A DNA stretch of 64,000 bases from Isoetes taiwanensis (Eukaryota > Streptophyta > Lycopodiopsida > Isoetales > Isoetaceae), in NCBI GenBank assembly GCA_021234155.1, contig JAJEKV010000072.1, forward strand, positions 6,695,335 through 6,759,334, given 5' to 3'. The notes beneath the pieces were generated by a model. The model was not told where the DNA came from. It worked only from the letters and a program-made list of their open reading frames with translations, and made no database searches. Of this stretch, positions 26,640 through 37,040 are shown piece after piece. The number at the start of each line of letters is the position of its first letter. Position 1 is the first letter of the stretch. The translations under genes and the position numbers were made by a program.

Positions 26640-27130
26640 TATACTATTGTACAATTAATGTATGTTCTATGTACATAAAATGTCCATCAACAGTTCAGCG
26701 ATGCATTCTTGTACATCTAATGTACATCTAATGTACTGACGGTACATCTAATGTATGATAGCGGTTCCACTTGAACATCCAATGTACATCAATGTACATC
26801 CAATGTACATCCAATGTACATCTAATTAATGTTCAATATTAGTACATCACATTAATGTTACAATATTAGTACAACTAATGTACATATGCGATTTGTTTGG
26901 CTTCATTACACGAAAAGTACACTAAAATGTAGAATGATGTAATTTTGATATTCAAGTACATGTAAATGCAGGTGCATGGACATGTGCTGTTAATGGATGT
27001 ACATCTAAAAAAGTACCTAATAGCACATCTTTGCCAAGATTTCTGCTACTATGTAAACAATGTAAATGCAATACATTTCATGAGAACCATGTGTGTATTC
27101 ATTAACAAGGTCACTTTCGAACAGAACTAG
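26640..27130. repeat. GTACAT-rich cluster with short tandem periodicity
   Basis: Repeats of the type aatgtacatcta recur at about 10-14 bp spacing, especially at 26,700-26,830. A 23-bp tandem copy (attaatgttcaatattagtac type) lies near 26,825-26,870. No coding capacity. Confidence 0.6.
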
Positions 27131-28112
27131 AATGCGAGAATGTACTAGAATGTATGAGAATGTAACTAGAATGTCATGAAAGAATTTTGGAAGAAAACAT
27201 AAACTCCAAAGTGAATTGATTCAATTACAAGAGCAAACTGTGAGATATCAAGGTATTGTATTGCTTGTGTTCTCCTCTTCATGACATCTCTAACCTTTGG
27301 TGAAACTTTGGTATTGTCAAGCCAAAATTCACGACGACATTTGATTGAATCATCGATTCTATTTGATCTTGGCATCCTTCACCGCCAAAGCCCATACATT
27401 TGCTCCACTTAATGACATTATCTTCCTTCTTGTCATAGACTTTGGATAAATTTCTTGGTTTGTATCTTTAGCAATTTTGAAGAAACATTCTTGTTTATAT
27501 CTCCTTTTTCCAACAATCATTGATAATGATTGAATGTTTTGCGAAACCAATTTATCTTTGCTATTAGCGGGACTTTACTTCTTGAAGTCCATCTTTCAAG
27601 TTTCGATCATTGATTTCATAACAATAACCCGGAAGGATTTTCCAATTACGGGTTGAAAACAGAAAAAAAGCTGTCATCTTGCAACAAAGCGATCACAAAA
27701 ACTAATCTTTGATGCGGGCGTTTGGCGTTTGAATCGAGGATGCAATCCACCGACACGATCAACCACGCTTCTTTATTTGTTTTGTGGCATAACAGCGGCC
27801 AATGTCGGCATGCTTGCGCTAGAACCATCACTTCCATTGGAATTCTCACCCTCCATGAGCAGATTGACATGTGTTTGCTTAGAATTCCCGGTGTTCTTCC
27901 GTGAAGGGGAATTTGAGGAAAGGGAGGGGCGGATCCATTCAATTTGGTTCTAATTGGTTGATTGGTTAACCAAGAATTTCGGGGGAATGTCGGGGATGAT
28001 CTTGCAATCATTGCATATCGACACAAAGCGACAAACCATAGTATCTTGATGTACATCTAAAATGTACCCCAAAAAGCACAAATTAGGTCCTTCAATTGAT
28101 GCGATAATACGT
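27131..28112. other. interior of the inverted-repeat element, right part
   Basis: Minus-strand frames at 27,166-27,550 and 27,646-28,056 are open for 60-136 codons but unrecognised. A GTACAT pair near 28,050-28,066 mirrors the one near the left end. Confidence 0.35.
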
Positions 28113-28134
28113 ACACCCTTTCATGCTTTTACCC
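28113..28134 (-). repeat. right terminal inverted repeat
   Basis: Exact inverse match to 19,003-19,024. It is followed by CAAT, the proposed target duplication. Confidence 0.85.
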
Positions 28135-28550
28135 CAATGGTTAAAGCATGGGGGTGAGGTGGCGCAATCCTAGGAGACATGTAAGTTATTGGAGATCTAA
28201 TGGTGGAGATTGCTTAAAGATGAATGGAGGAGATTTGATGTGTAAGTTTAAGAGGAGGGGTACGTCTCCTCATTCTCTCTCACTCTTGGAGTTTTTTTTG
28301 AAGATCATTTGTGAGTGCATCTTCCATGGAAGAAATAAATAATGAAGAGGAGGATGAACCTCCAGATTATCTTGATTATGATTTGGTTGTGCAATTGAGG
28401 TGTATTTGATCTCTTGTTCCATTCTTCAAATTCTTTCTTCAATTCTCGTGTCTTGCCTTGTGAGTGCTTGCTGATAGAGTGTGGCGCAGCCTGATGCATA
28501 TATTTTGCATTCTGCTCAGCTTGGGGTTTGGTCCATTATGTTGGATTACA
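28135..28550 (+). repeat. 5' LTR, second part
   Basis: This continues the LTR broken at 19,002, matching 31,129-31,547 of the 3' LTR, and ends GGATTACA. It lacks the extra 62-bp terminal tandem copy present in the other two LTR copies (30,157 and 31,609 ends), and has a shorter TC microsatellite. Confidence 0.8.
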
Positions 28551-29858
28551 ATAAGTGGGGGGCATTCCGAGAATAGCAGCATTCCATCTTCAAACAAAGT
28601 GTCACATAGAGATGCAGATCTGAGATGGACCATCTGTGCGGAACAGGGATTAATTTCTGAGGTATGGATCTGGTTTTTGAATGATGAAGTATTTACTTGC
28701 AAAATAATTTTGGATGAAAAGGCTTCTATTTCTTCTATGCCTGGCCAGCATGATTGAATGGAATGCCAAATGCTTCTAAAAAGAAAATGCCTTAGCAAAA
28801 GCAGAAATGGTATAAATGGTATAAATCTCTGAGTCTCTTAAAAAAACCGTGCTCCTTTGCTATCAGAACTTGTCGTATCTCAATTAAAACCATGCCCTGT
28901 ATTATCATTTATCAAGCTTATTCCTTTAAGCAAAGCCAAATCAAAACCATGCTCACGCCATTTCCTTCCATCACGGACCCTGGAAAAAAAAAAAAAAGAG
29001 AGAGAGAAGAAAAGAAAAGAAAGGAATTGCCAAGCCCTGCCTATGATCTGTGTTTACAATCCCTGCAAAGAAAAATCGACCTTAACCACTGCCGATTCTG
29101 CCATGTCGTTCTTGTCCTTTTGTCTCATTCTTTTGTTTCTAACCTCTTTTGTCCATATCCTATCCATCTTTTGTTCCCAGTCATGGATCCGGCAAGCCGC
29201 TGCTCCATCTGTTTGCCTCAGACCTATGCTTGCAGAATATGAATACAGAAAGGATGTCTGATCTAAATGACCCTAGCATGCCATAGCTGATGTTGAGCTG
29301 GCGACAAGGAAAGAAGGGGAAGGAGTCGAATCAGCCAGGCCATAGCCAAGTAGGTCTATCCTTTGCTATAATCCTCTGTTTGCTTCCGCCATAGCGGGGA
29401 AAGAGCGCCGCTGTAAGTGATTTGGTACCTAAATCAGCCAGATCCACCCTCTGGTTGCCTCCGCCATACCTAACGCCGCCGTCGCACGCAGAGAAGAAGG
29501 AAAAGAAGGAAAATAAAATAAAAAGGAGTAAGGGGCTAAGAAAGGATAGAATCTATATTAAAATAAAAGCCTAAAGTCGTGCATATTGAAATTGGGGTTT
29601 TGGATAAGCCATTAATTGAAAATTAATTGTTCATAAGTTCGAATCCATGTACTGCCGTAAATATATGGGTTATTTTTAGTTGTGCTTCAAGTGAAGATCT
29701 AACCACTATTAAATTTTGCTAATAAGGTGAGTAATAAACAAGCTACATATTTCGATTTCCGTCACCTCGTACCTTGAACCTTGGAATTCATGTGATAACT
29801 CATGCACCGCATTGCCTTGATCCGGGCTTGGGCTTCATTTAGCTCACATATTTTTGGG
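28551..29858. other. LTR-element interior, first part, with one exon-like stretch
   Basis: The first 40 bp (ataagtggggggcatt onward) match the sequence following the truncated LTR at 30,158, so this is the LTR-internal junction. Next comes a stretch open to 28,757 (SSNKVSHRDADLRWTIC onward) that reads like captured coding sequence but was not identified. An A-run with a GA-rich tract lies at 28,984-29,020. No gag or pol is seen. Confidence 0.4.
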
Positions 29859-30157
29859 AGAGTGCATCTTCCATGGAAGAAATAAATAATGAAGAGGAGG
29901 ATGAACCTCCAGATTATCTTGATTATGATTTGGTTGTGCAATTGAGGTGTATTTGATCTCTTGTTCCATTCTTCAAATTCTTTCTTCAATTCTCGTGTCT
30001 TGCCTTGTGAGTGCTTGCTGATAGAGTGTGGCGCAGCCTGATGCATATATTTTGCATTCTGCTCAGCTTGGGGTTTGGTCCATTTGTTGGATTACATAAG
30101 TGGGGGTATATTTTGCATTCTGCTCAGCTTGGGATTTGGTCCATTTGTTGGATTACA
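29859..30157 (+). repeat. truncated third LTR copy
   Basis: Matches 31,312-31,609 including the 62-bp terminal tandem duplication, but starts mid-LTR at gagtgcatcttccatgg. It is followed by the same internal-start sequence as the 5' LTR, so it reads as a 5'-truncated LTR of a second copy joined inside the element. Confidence 0.75.
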
Positions 30158-30930
30158 TAAGTGGGGGGCATTGCGAGAAGAAGCAGCATTCTATTAGCAT
30201 GATTTTTTCGATGATAATCTCAACTATATATAGCAGCATAAGGAATAAGAAGGGGATTTGCAGACTTATTTCTTCTTCCAAATCATTATGAAGCAGACTT
30301 AAGAGGTTATTTAAAGTTCAATTACTATATTTGGTTGGAAGATTCCAAGTATGAATATTGCATCTCAATGGTCAGTATTATCTTTTTGTTTATATGACAA
30401 GACTATTTCTTCTCCAACGAGCTTATTCAAGTCAAACACCATATTATGAAGATCAAGAATATGTGGTTAGTGCTTATGCTTTTGCAATTTGATTGGATTT
30501 CATTTTCAAGTTTTTTCAAGAATTCAAGCTATCAAAGGAAGTTGTACAAGTTTTATTTTTTATTTAAGTGATTATGGATGTCATGATGGATGTGCTGACC
30601 TAGAAAGGCAGCAGCATCTCATGACCTATGTAAAATGTGATGAAAAATTATAAGTGTTGTGAAGGGGATAGAGCGCCATACCAGGCAGTAGAGCGAGGGT
30701 GCCACTGACCTGGATGGGACTTGCCACCCTATAATTGATGAAGATGAAGTGATGTTAAAAGTTTTTAGTATTTTTTTTCCTTGGAAGACTTCTAGGATGT
30801 TTTTGAAGACTTGAAGACATTTTGACATCGGATTTTTGTTAAGTTGTGATGCTATTTTGAGGACCAAGTTGAAGACATGAAGATCGAAGAAAAGATTTTT
30901 GAAGAATTCATCGGGACGATGAATAATCTT
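30158..30930 (+). other. non-coding internal domain of the LTR element
   Basis: About 770 bp between the truncated LTR and the polypurine tract. Frames are short and no gag-pol protein is encoded. This is what is expected of a non-autonomous LTR element. Confidence 0.5.
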
Positions 30931-30942
30931 GGGGGGGAATAA
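30931..30942 (+). other. polypurine tract of the LTR element
   Basis: gggggggaataa lies immediately upstream of the 3' LTR start TGTTG. It is purine-only except for the single t. This is the expected site of plus-strand priming. Confidence 0.65.
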
Positions 30943-31609
30943 TGTTGTGTGTTTTTTCTTGACTATTTTTGTATGATGTGCTTAAATTGGTGAAATGTGT
31001 GCATAAATTGAGAACAATATGGGTGTAATGTGGAGAAAATGTAAAAAGTATGCAAATATTGTGGAGGAAGCATTTACGATGCATTGAAGTTGAACTTATG
31101 GACTTGAAGGTGTATAAAAGTCTTTTTCAATGGTTAAAGCATGGGGGTGAGGTGGCGCAATCCTAGGAGACATGTAAGTTATTGGAGATCTAATGGTGGA
31201 GATTGCTTAAAGATGAATGGAGGAGATTTGATGTGTAAGTTTAAGAGGAGGGGTACGTCTCCTCATTCTCTCTCTCTCTCACTCTTGGAGTTTTCTTGAA
31301 GATCTGTTGTAGAGTGCATCTTCCATGGAAGAAATAAATAATGAAGAGGAGGATGAACCTCCAGATTATCTTGATTATGATTTGGTTGTGCAATTGAGGT
31401 GTATTTGATCTCTTGTTCCATTCTTCAAATTCTTTCTTCAATTCTCGTGTCTTGCCTTGTGAGTGCTTGCTGATAGAGTGTGGCGCAGCCTGATGCATAT
31501 ATTTTGCATTCTGCTCAGCTTGGGGTTTGGTCCATTTGTTGGATTACATAAGTGGGGGTATATTTTGCATTCTGCTCAGCTTGGGGTTTGGTCCATTTGT
31601 TGGATTACA
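30943..31609 (+). repeat. 3' LTR of the LTR element
   Basis: 667 bp, TGTTGTG...GGATTACA. It is uninterrupted and serves as the reference for the split 5' LTR. Its end carries a 62-bp tandem duplication (last unit 31,548-31,609). A TC microsatellite lies near 31,270. Confidence 0.85.
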
Positions 31610-31831
31610 CAAATCCCTAAAAAGTAGTTTAAATGGTACTGCCTAGCATGCTTATGCCCTTATGTTCCTGTTGTGGACACTTCGCAAAAGCAATTGTTGA
31701 GTGAATTTCAGATGCACCTTATACTGGGCATGAGGTGAGTGGAAAAATATATGAACTGCTCGAGATAATGTTTTAGTGGTTTGGCTTAAAGGATGATGTG
31801 AAGGAATATATGGAAACTTTTAAAACATGTT
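31610..31831. repeat. composite repeat, copy B, second segment
   Basis: Matches about 14,026-14,235 of copy A, resuming exactly after the LTR element, and carries integrase zinc-binding-region text. It ends with CATGT at the Copia insertion point. Confidence 0.85.
31827..31831. repeat. Copia target-site duplication, left
   Basis: CATGT immediately before the left LTR, repeated at 37,036-37,040. Confidence 0.85.
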
Positions 31832-32300
31832 GAAGAGTATAATGGTGTGATTTACCCTTAATCGTAGGGTTCATTGAATTCATAAGATTGTTTATTTATT
31901 CAATGGTCATATGGAAATGCCAAGGTTGGCTCTAATGGTCTAAGATGACATCGAAGACTAATATAGAAAATCCAGAAACCTAGCTCGGTGAACAGTGTTC
32001 CCGGCCAGGTGGTTTAAACAGCAGAGATCTAGGGGCCGACTGACTGAACCAAAGGATACGATAACGGGATTGCCAGAATGCGGTGATCCCATAGATAATA
32101 TAACTAGAAACTCAGGTTGTATAGCAGACGATTATGAATGCAGTAATCGATCGAAGTTGTAGTCTTTGTTATTGAATATTTTTTTATCCCATTGTTCCAT
32201 TGAAAGTTAAGCATTGAATTGAGTTGAGCATATTGAGTGTGTGACATTGGTAATACCTAGGTGTTGTAGAGCAAGTTAAACTTTAGAAGATTTTCTAACA
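31832..32300 (+). repeat. Copia 5' LTR
   Basis: Starts TGAAGAG, ends TAACA. The copy at 36,566-37,035 differs at about 4 positions. The start could be off by one base. Confidence 0.9.
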
Positions 32301-32301
32301 G

Positions 32302-32313
32302 TGGTATCAGAGC
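32302..32313 (+). other. primer binding site (initiator Met-tRNA type)
   Basis: tggtatcagagc, one base after the 5' LTR. This is the standard plant Copia primer binding site, complementary to the 3' end of initiator methionine tRNA. Confidence 0.9.
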
Positions 32314-32323
32314 AGGCTAAACC

Positions 32324-35300
32324 ATGTCCACACGTTTTGGAGCTACACTTTTAAGTTCTGTTGAAGTGTTCCAGGGAGTTGGTGGCTTTCAGATATGGAA
32401 GGAAAGAATTAAAGAAGTGCTACAGTTTGAAGGATTGTGGAGCATTGTTGAGCCAAGTATTGGCATTAGTGATGAAGCAAGTAGCTCAGCAGTAGGAGAG
32501 ACTTCAACACCAAAACCTGGGGAGTCTACTGCAAAATCCAAAGAGGTTAGTATCAGTAGTGATGATGTGAAAGTAAATCAGGCTAAGGTAATCATCATGT
32601 GCAAAGTTGCACCTAGTATTATGCTTAAGCTAAGAGATTTAAGTCCCAGGGATGCATGGAAATATTTGATCAAAACATACCAGACAAAAAGTTCATCACA
32701 GATTGATGTATTGGAAAAGGAAATTAGAAAACTGAAATTTGATGACAAGTCTGATTTGACCACTATGTTCCACAAATTTGATTCACTTTGTGCAGATTTA
32801 GAAGCAGCTGGAGTTGTCATGTCTGTAAGTCATCAGATTTTGGCTATATCTAAGATGTTTGCTAACTATGGGACATTGTCAACACTAATAAGAACGGTGG
32901 CCAGAACTAGGGAAGAAGCTGAGCAGATTGCAAGAACAGAAATAGAGCAAAAGTCTGTAGTTGAGAATGATAATGATGATGAGGAGGAATCTACAGAAGT
33001 TTTGATGGTGAAAAAAGGGAAAGCTTTTAATGACAGGGTTAGGCAGATTGGCCCATGTTATGGTTGTGGGGAAGTGGGGCATTTGAAATATAATTGTCCA
33101 AAAGGAGTTCAAGACTCAAGATTCTGTTATACATGTGGTGGAGTGGGACACATGGCTTCCAAATGCCCAAGTCCAAGGGACAGTGGCAGGGGTAGAGCTA
33201 GAGGCAGGGGCAGGTCTAGCAATTGGAACAAAGGGAGAGGCAGAGGTGCCAAGGCAGCAAGTACAAATGTTGCAGTAGTGGAATGTGAGGATGAAGATTC
33301 AGAGGAGGTAATACATGCTTTCTCTAATTATGTAAGTAAAGCACAGAAATCTAAGGTGTCTTTTGTTGTAGATTCGGGAGCTGAAAGAACAATCATAAAG
33401 GAGTCAGATTTGCTCACAAGATGGGATGAGGAGCAGAAGACAAGAAATATTTGGCTGGGAGATGGCAGCATAAAAGAAGTGAAGGCAGGAGGCATGCTGA
33501 AACTATTTGATTTACAAGGGAATCCTGTGGAAATTGAAAAAGTGCTTTGTGTGCCCTCTATAGTAAAAAATTTGATTTCTGTAAGTCAGTTAGTGGATCT
33601 GGATTATCAGGTCACGTTCGACAAAGTTGTATGCAGAATTATTAAAGATAATAAAGTGTGTTTTTTGGGTCAAAGAGTTGGAGATCTATTTGAGCTAGAC
33701 ACTTTTGACAATATTCCAGCCATAAATAATGTATCAATCCCTAATTTTAAGATTTGGCATGAACGATTAGGGCATACAAACATGAACAATGTAAAAGCTT
33801 TGAGCAAACTTGGATACATTAATGCAGCTAATGAGGATCAAAGGAATTTTGTTTGCAGAGGTTGCATGATAGGCAAAAGCACAAGACTTCCATTTTGCAG
33901 AAGATCAAAGCGAGCTGAAACTCCATTGGAGCTGATACACACAGACATCTGTGGTCCTCTTAATGTGAAAAGCTACTCTGGGAAAAGGTATTTCATCACC
34001 TTCATAGATGATTATACTAGAAAAGCCAAATGCTATTGCTTGTCAAAGAAACATGAAGCCTTAAGAGCATTCAAAGATTTCTTGGCTGAAGCAGAACGAG
34101 AAACAGGTTACAAAATAAAATGTTTACGATCAGACTGGGGTGATGAGTACATATCAAAAAAATTTAAAGCTTTTTGCATTGAAAAAGGCATTAGGAGACA
34201 ATTGACATGCAGGTACTCTCCCCAGCAGAATGGAGTAGCAGAGAGGAAAAATAGAACTTGCCTAAATGCAGTCAGAGCTATGTTGAAGCATGCTGGATTG
34301 CCAAATATGTTTTGGGAAGAGGCTTTAAAAACTGCAATTTATGTGCAAAACAGGGTTCCAAGTACAAGTATAGATGGGGAAATTCTAGAATTCTTATGGA
34401 CAAAAAGAATGCCAACATATGATAGGTTCAGGGCTTATGGCTGCTTGGCCTATGTTCATATTCCTGAAGAATTGAGAAACAAGTTGGATGACAGGGCTGT
34501 GGTTGCTTTTTTAATTGGATATGACGAAGAATCAAAAGCATACAGATTGTATGCCCCAAGCAAGAGAAAAATACTCGTGAGCAGAGATGTTGCATTCTCG
34601 GAAGAGCAGTTATACAAAGATGCCAGGAACTTGAACATACAGGGAAATGACAAATCAATTGAAATAGGAAAAATGCATCACGAGACTGAGGTCAGCAATG
34701 ATGATGATGAGAGTTCTGATGGAATAGTACAGGATAATGTTGGAACTAATAATCTAAACCATGAGGAGGAACAAGAAAACATTGCTCTTCCCAAACAAAG
34801 GAAAAGAATGACAGAAGCAGAAAAACTAAGAAAAGAGTTGGAAGATAAGGGAATCGATATTCATGAACATGGCAGAGAGATTGATGGAAAAAGTAAGAGA
34901 TTAGAGAATATAGAAGAAGAAATGATTCCCCACTTGATGGCAGCCATGGAAAGTAACCACAAACATTTGAAGAAGCTATGGCAAGTGAAGATCATAAATT
35001 TTGGCAAGATGCAATGGGTGAAGAAATGGCAGCATTCAATAGGACTGAAACTTTTGAGGTAGTAAACAGGCTTGAAAATAAGAATATTGTTGGGAACAAA
35101 TGGATTTATAAGATCAAGGAACTCCCTGATGGAGGAAAAAAGTACAAAGCCAGACTAGTAGCTCAGGGTTTTACTCAGCAAAAGGGCATTGACTATAATG
35201 ACACTTATTCTCCCATTGTGAAGATGTCCAGCATAAGAATGATGCTAGTATTAGCAAACACAATGAATTGGGAAGTCCACCATATGGATGTCAGTACTGC

Positions 35301-36531
35301 TTTTTTGAATGCAGAATTAGAAGAGGAGATTTACATGAGACCTCCTTTGGGGTTTGAAGAAAAGGGAGACAGAATTTGGAAGCTTAAGAGAGCGGTATAT
35401 GGGCTGAAATAATCACCCAGGGCCTGGTATTCATGCATGGATAAGTATTTAACTGACCAAGGATTTATGAAATTTAATGGTGATGGGAATTTGTATATGT
35501 ACAAATAGCATAATCATTTTTGCCTCATTGCTTTATATGTCGACGATTGTGTAATGTTCTCAAATAGTTTGGAATGCTTGAAGACTTGCAAAGGGTTGCT
35601 GAGGTCCAGATTCAAGATGACTGACCTAGGTGAGCTAAAAAGATTCTTAGGAATCCGAGTGATCAGAAATAGAGAGCAGAAAATTATGAGTTTGAATCAA
35701 GCAGATTATATACAAGGTGTACTTGAAAAATTTAACATGATAGAATGCAAGATGGCAAATACTCCTTTGGTACCAGGGCACAAAATAAGCAGCAAAATGT
35801 GTCCTACTACAGAAGAAGAGACAGAGGAAATGAAAAGAGTTCCTTACAGGAGACTAATAGGGTGTTTGATGCATTTGGCAGGAGCTACAAGACCAGATAT
35901 ATCCTTTGCTGTAAATCTATTAAGTAGATATAATAGCAACCCTGGGAGATAGCATTGGACTGCTGCAAAACGAGTTTTAAGATATTTAAAAGGGACATTG
36001 AATCATGGAATTAATTTCAGTGATAAAGGATGCAAGCTTGAATCATTTGTAGATGCAGATTGGGGAGGGGATGCAGACCAAAGGCATTCTACATCAGGCT
36101 ATGTCATGATGCTAGGTGGAAATCCAATAAGTTGGAAATGTAAAAAACAAAGCACAGTAGCATTGTCAAGCGCAGAAGCTGAGTATACTGCAATAACTCT
36201 AGGATCCAAAGAAATAATCTGGTTAAGAAGAATGCTAGAGGAAATTGGAGTCAAAGATCATGAGGCAACTGTACTATGGTCTGACAGTGCTAGTGGGATT
36301 GCTATGACTCAAAACCCTGTTCTTCATGAAAGGGCAAAGCATATTGAAATGAAACAACACTTTATTAGGGAGATGGTTCAGAAGAAGCTCATTTCAGTCA
36401 GATATATTCCAACAGAAAACCAAATAGCTGATATACTAACTAAAGCACTCAGGGAGCCAAGATTTAATATGTTAAAAGAGTTGTTGAGAATTCACAGTCC
36501 TGTGAGCAGTAACACAATAGAACAGTCTTGA
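32324..36531 (+). pseudogene. Copia gag-pol polyprotein, disrupted
   Basis: From the ATG 10 bases after the primer site: a UBN2-type gag, two CCHC knuckles (CYGCGEVGHLKYNC and CYTCGGVGHMASKC, about residues 243-285) followed by an RG-rich tail; protease DSGAE (about 350); pre-integrase HERLGH and CRGCMIGK; integrase core with FIDDYTRKA, LRSDWGDEY and YSPQQNGVAERKN; reverse transcriptase with KARLVAQGF, MDVSTAFLNAELEEEI and YVDD; RNase H with VDADWGGD and SSAEAEY. Lesions: a frameshift near 34,960 and stops at 35,410, 35,506 and 35,950. The integrase LRSD(N)GGEY block reads LRSDWGDEY, a further likely defect. Everything else is remarkably well kept, so decay is recent or the source copy was already defective. 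Confidence 0.92.
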
Positions 36532-36555
36532 AGGATTCATACAGGTGAATTCAAT

Positions 36556-36565
36556 GAAGGGGAAG
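36556..36565 (+). other. Copia polypurine tract
   Basis: gaaggggaag, directly abutting the TGAAGAG start of the 3' LTR. Confidence 0.85.
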
Positions 36566-37035
36566 TGAAGAGTATAATGGTGTGATTTACCCTTAATCGT
36601 AGGGTTCATTGAATTCATAAGATTGTTTATTTATTCAATGGTCATATGGAAATGCCAAGGTTGGCTCTAATGGTCTAAGATGACATCGAAGACTAATATA
36701 GAAAATCCAGAAACCTAGCTCGGTGAACAGTCTTCCCGGCCAGGTGGTTTAAACAGCAGAGATCTAGGGGCCGACTGACTGAACCAAAGGATACGATAAC
36801 GGGATTGCCAGAATGCGGTGATCCCATAGATAATATAACTAGAAACTCAGGTTGTATAGCAGACGGTTATGAATGCAGTAATCGATCGAAGTTGTAGTCT
36901 TTGTTATTGAATATTTTTTTATCCCATTGTTCCATTGAAAGTTAAGCATTGAATCGAGTTGAGCATATTGAGTGTGTGACATTGGTAATACCTAGGTGTT
37001 GTAGAGCAAGTTAAACTTTAGAAGATTTTCTAACA
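36566..37035 (+). repeat. Copia 3' LTR
   Basis: 470-bp near-identical partner of 31,832-32,300. Substitutions seen: t/c in gaattgag, a/g in gacgattatg, and g/c in cagtgttccc. Confidence 0.9.
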
Positions 37036-37040
37036 CATGT
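37036..37040. repeat. Copia target-site duplication, right
   Basis: CATGT, matching the five bases before the left LTR. Confidence 0.85.

Larger units (their letters stand above)
19003..28134. mobile_element. 9.1-kb segment bounded by perfect 22-bp terminal inverted repeats
   Basis: The left end (19,003-19,024, starting gggtaaaagcatgaaag) is the exact reverse complement of the right end (28,113-28,134). The flanking bases CAAT occur at 18,999-19,002 and 28,135-28,138; the uninterrupted LTR at about 31,129 has CAAT once, so a 4-bp target duplication fits. The segment sits inside an LTR whose intact copy has no such insert. This is the signature of a cut-and-paste DNA transposon. No transposase could be recognised: frames are short on both strands. 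Palindromic GTACAT words occur 40-90 bp inside both ends and in internal clusters, as subterminal transposase-binding motifs often do. The superfamily is unassigned, since neither end nor duplication length matches hAT, Mutator or CACTA cleanly. Confidence 0.75.
18818..31609 (+). mobile_element. LTR retrotransposon, apparently non-coding, inserted in copy B
   Basis: The element starts TGTTGTGTG at 18,818 and ends GGATTACA at 31,609, flanked by the 5-bp duplication CAAAT (18,813-18,817 and 31,610-31,614). Its 3' LTR (30,943-31,609) is preceded by a polypurine-type tract. The 5' LTR is split by a 9.1-kb inverted-repeat segment. Without that segment it is about 3.7 kb. No gag-pol protein was recognised, which fits a large non-autonomous derivative dependent on another element's enzymes. 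A third, truncated LTR at 29,859-30,157 inside the element implies an internal rearrangement. Confidence 0.8.
31832..37035 (+). mobile_element. Ty1/Copia retrotransposon, structurally complete, coding-dead
   Basis: About 5.2 kb with direct LTRs of 469-470 bp, an initiator-Met-tRNA primer binding site, a gag-pol region in Copia order (gag, protease, integrase, reverse transcriptase, RNase H), a polypurine tract and 5-bp target duplications CATGT. By eye the LTRs differ by three substitutions and one possible indel, so the insertion is young. The polyprotein nevertheless has one frameshift and three in-frame stops. It sits inside the integrase remnant of composite repeat copy B. Confidence 0.93.

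Noticed and set aside
25000-26640. possible Mutator/FAR1 transposase inside the inverted-repeat element
   Set aside because: Only two short, non-diagnostic peptides were suggestive and no catalytic motif or continuous frame was found; the 4-bp flanking duplication also does not fit Mutator.
28139-28190. ggttaaagcatgggggtgaggtggcgcaatcc looked like part of a tRNA gene
   Set aside because: No cloverleaf arms can be drawn, and the same text is part of an LTR present three times.
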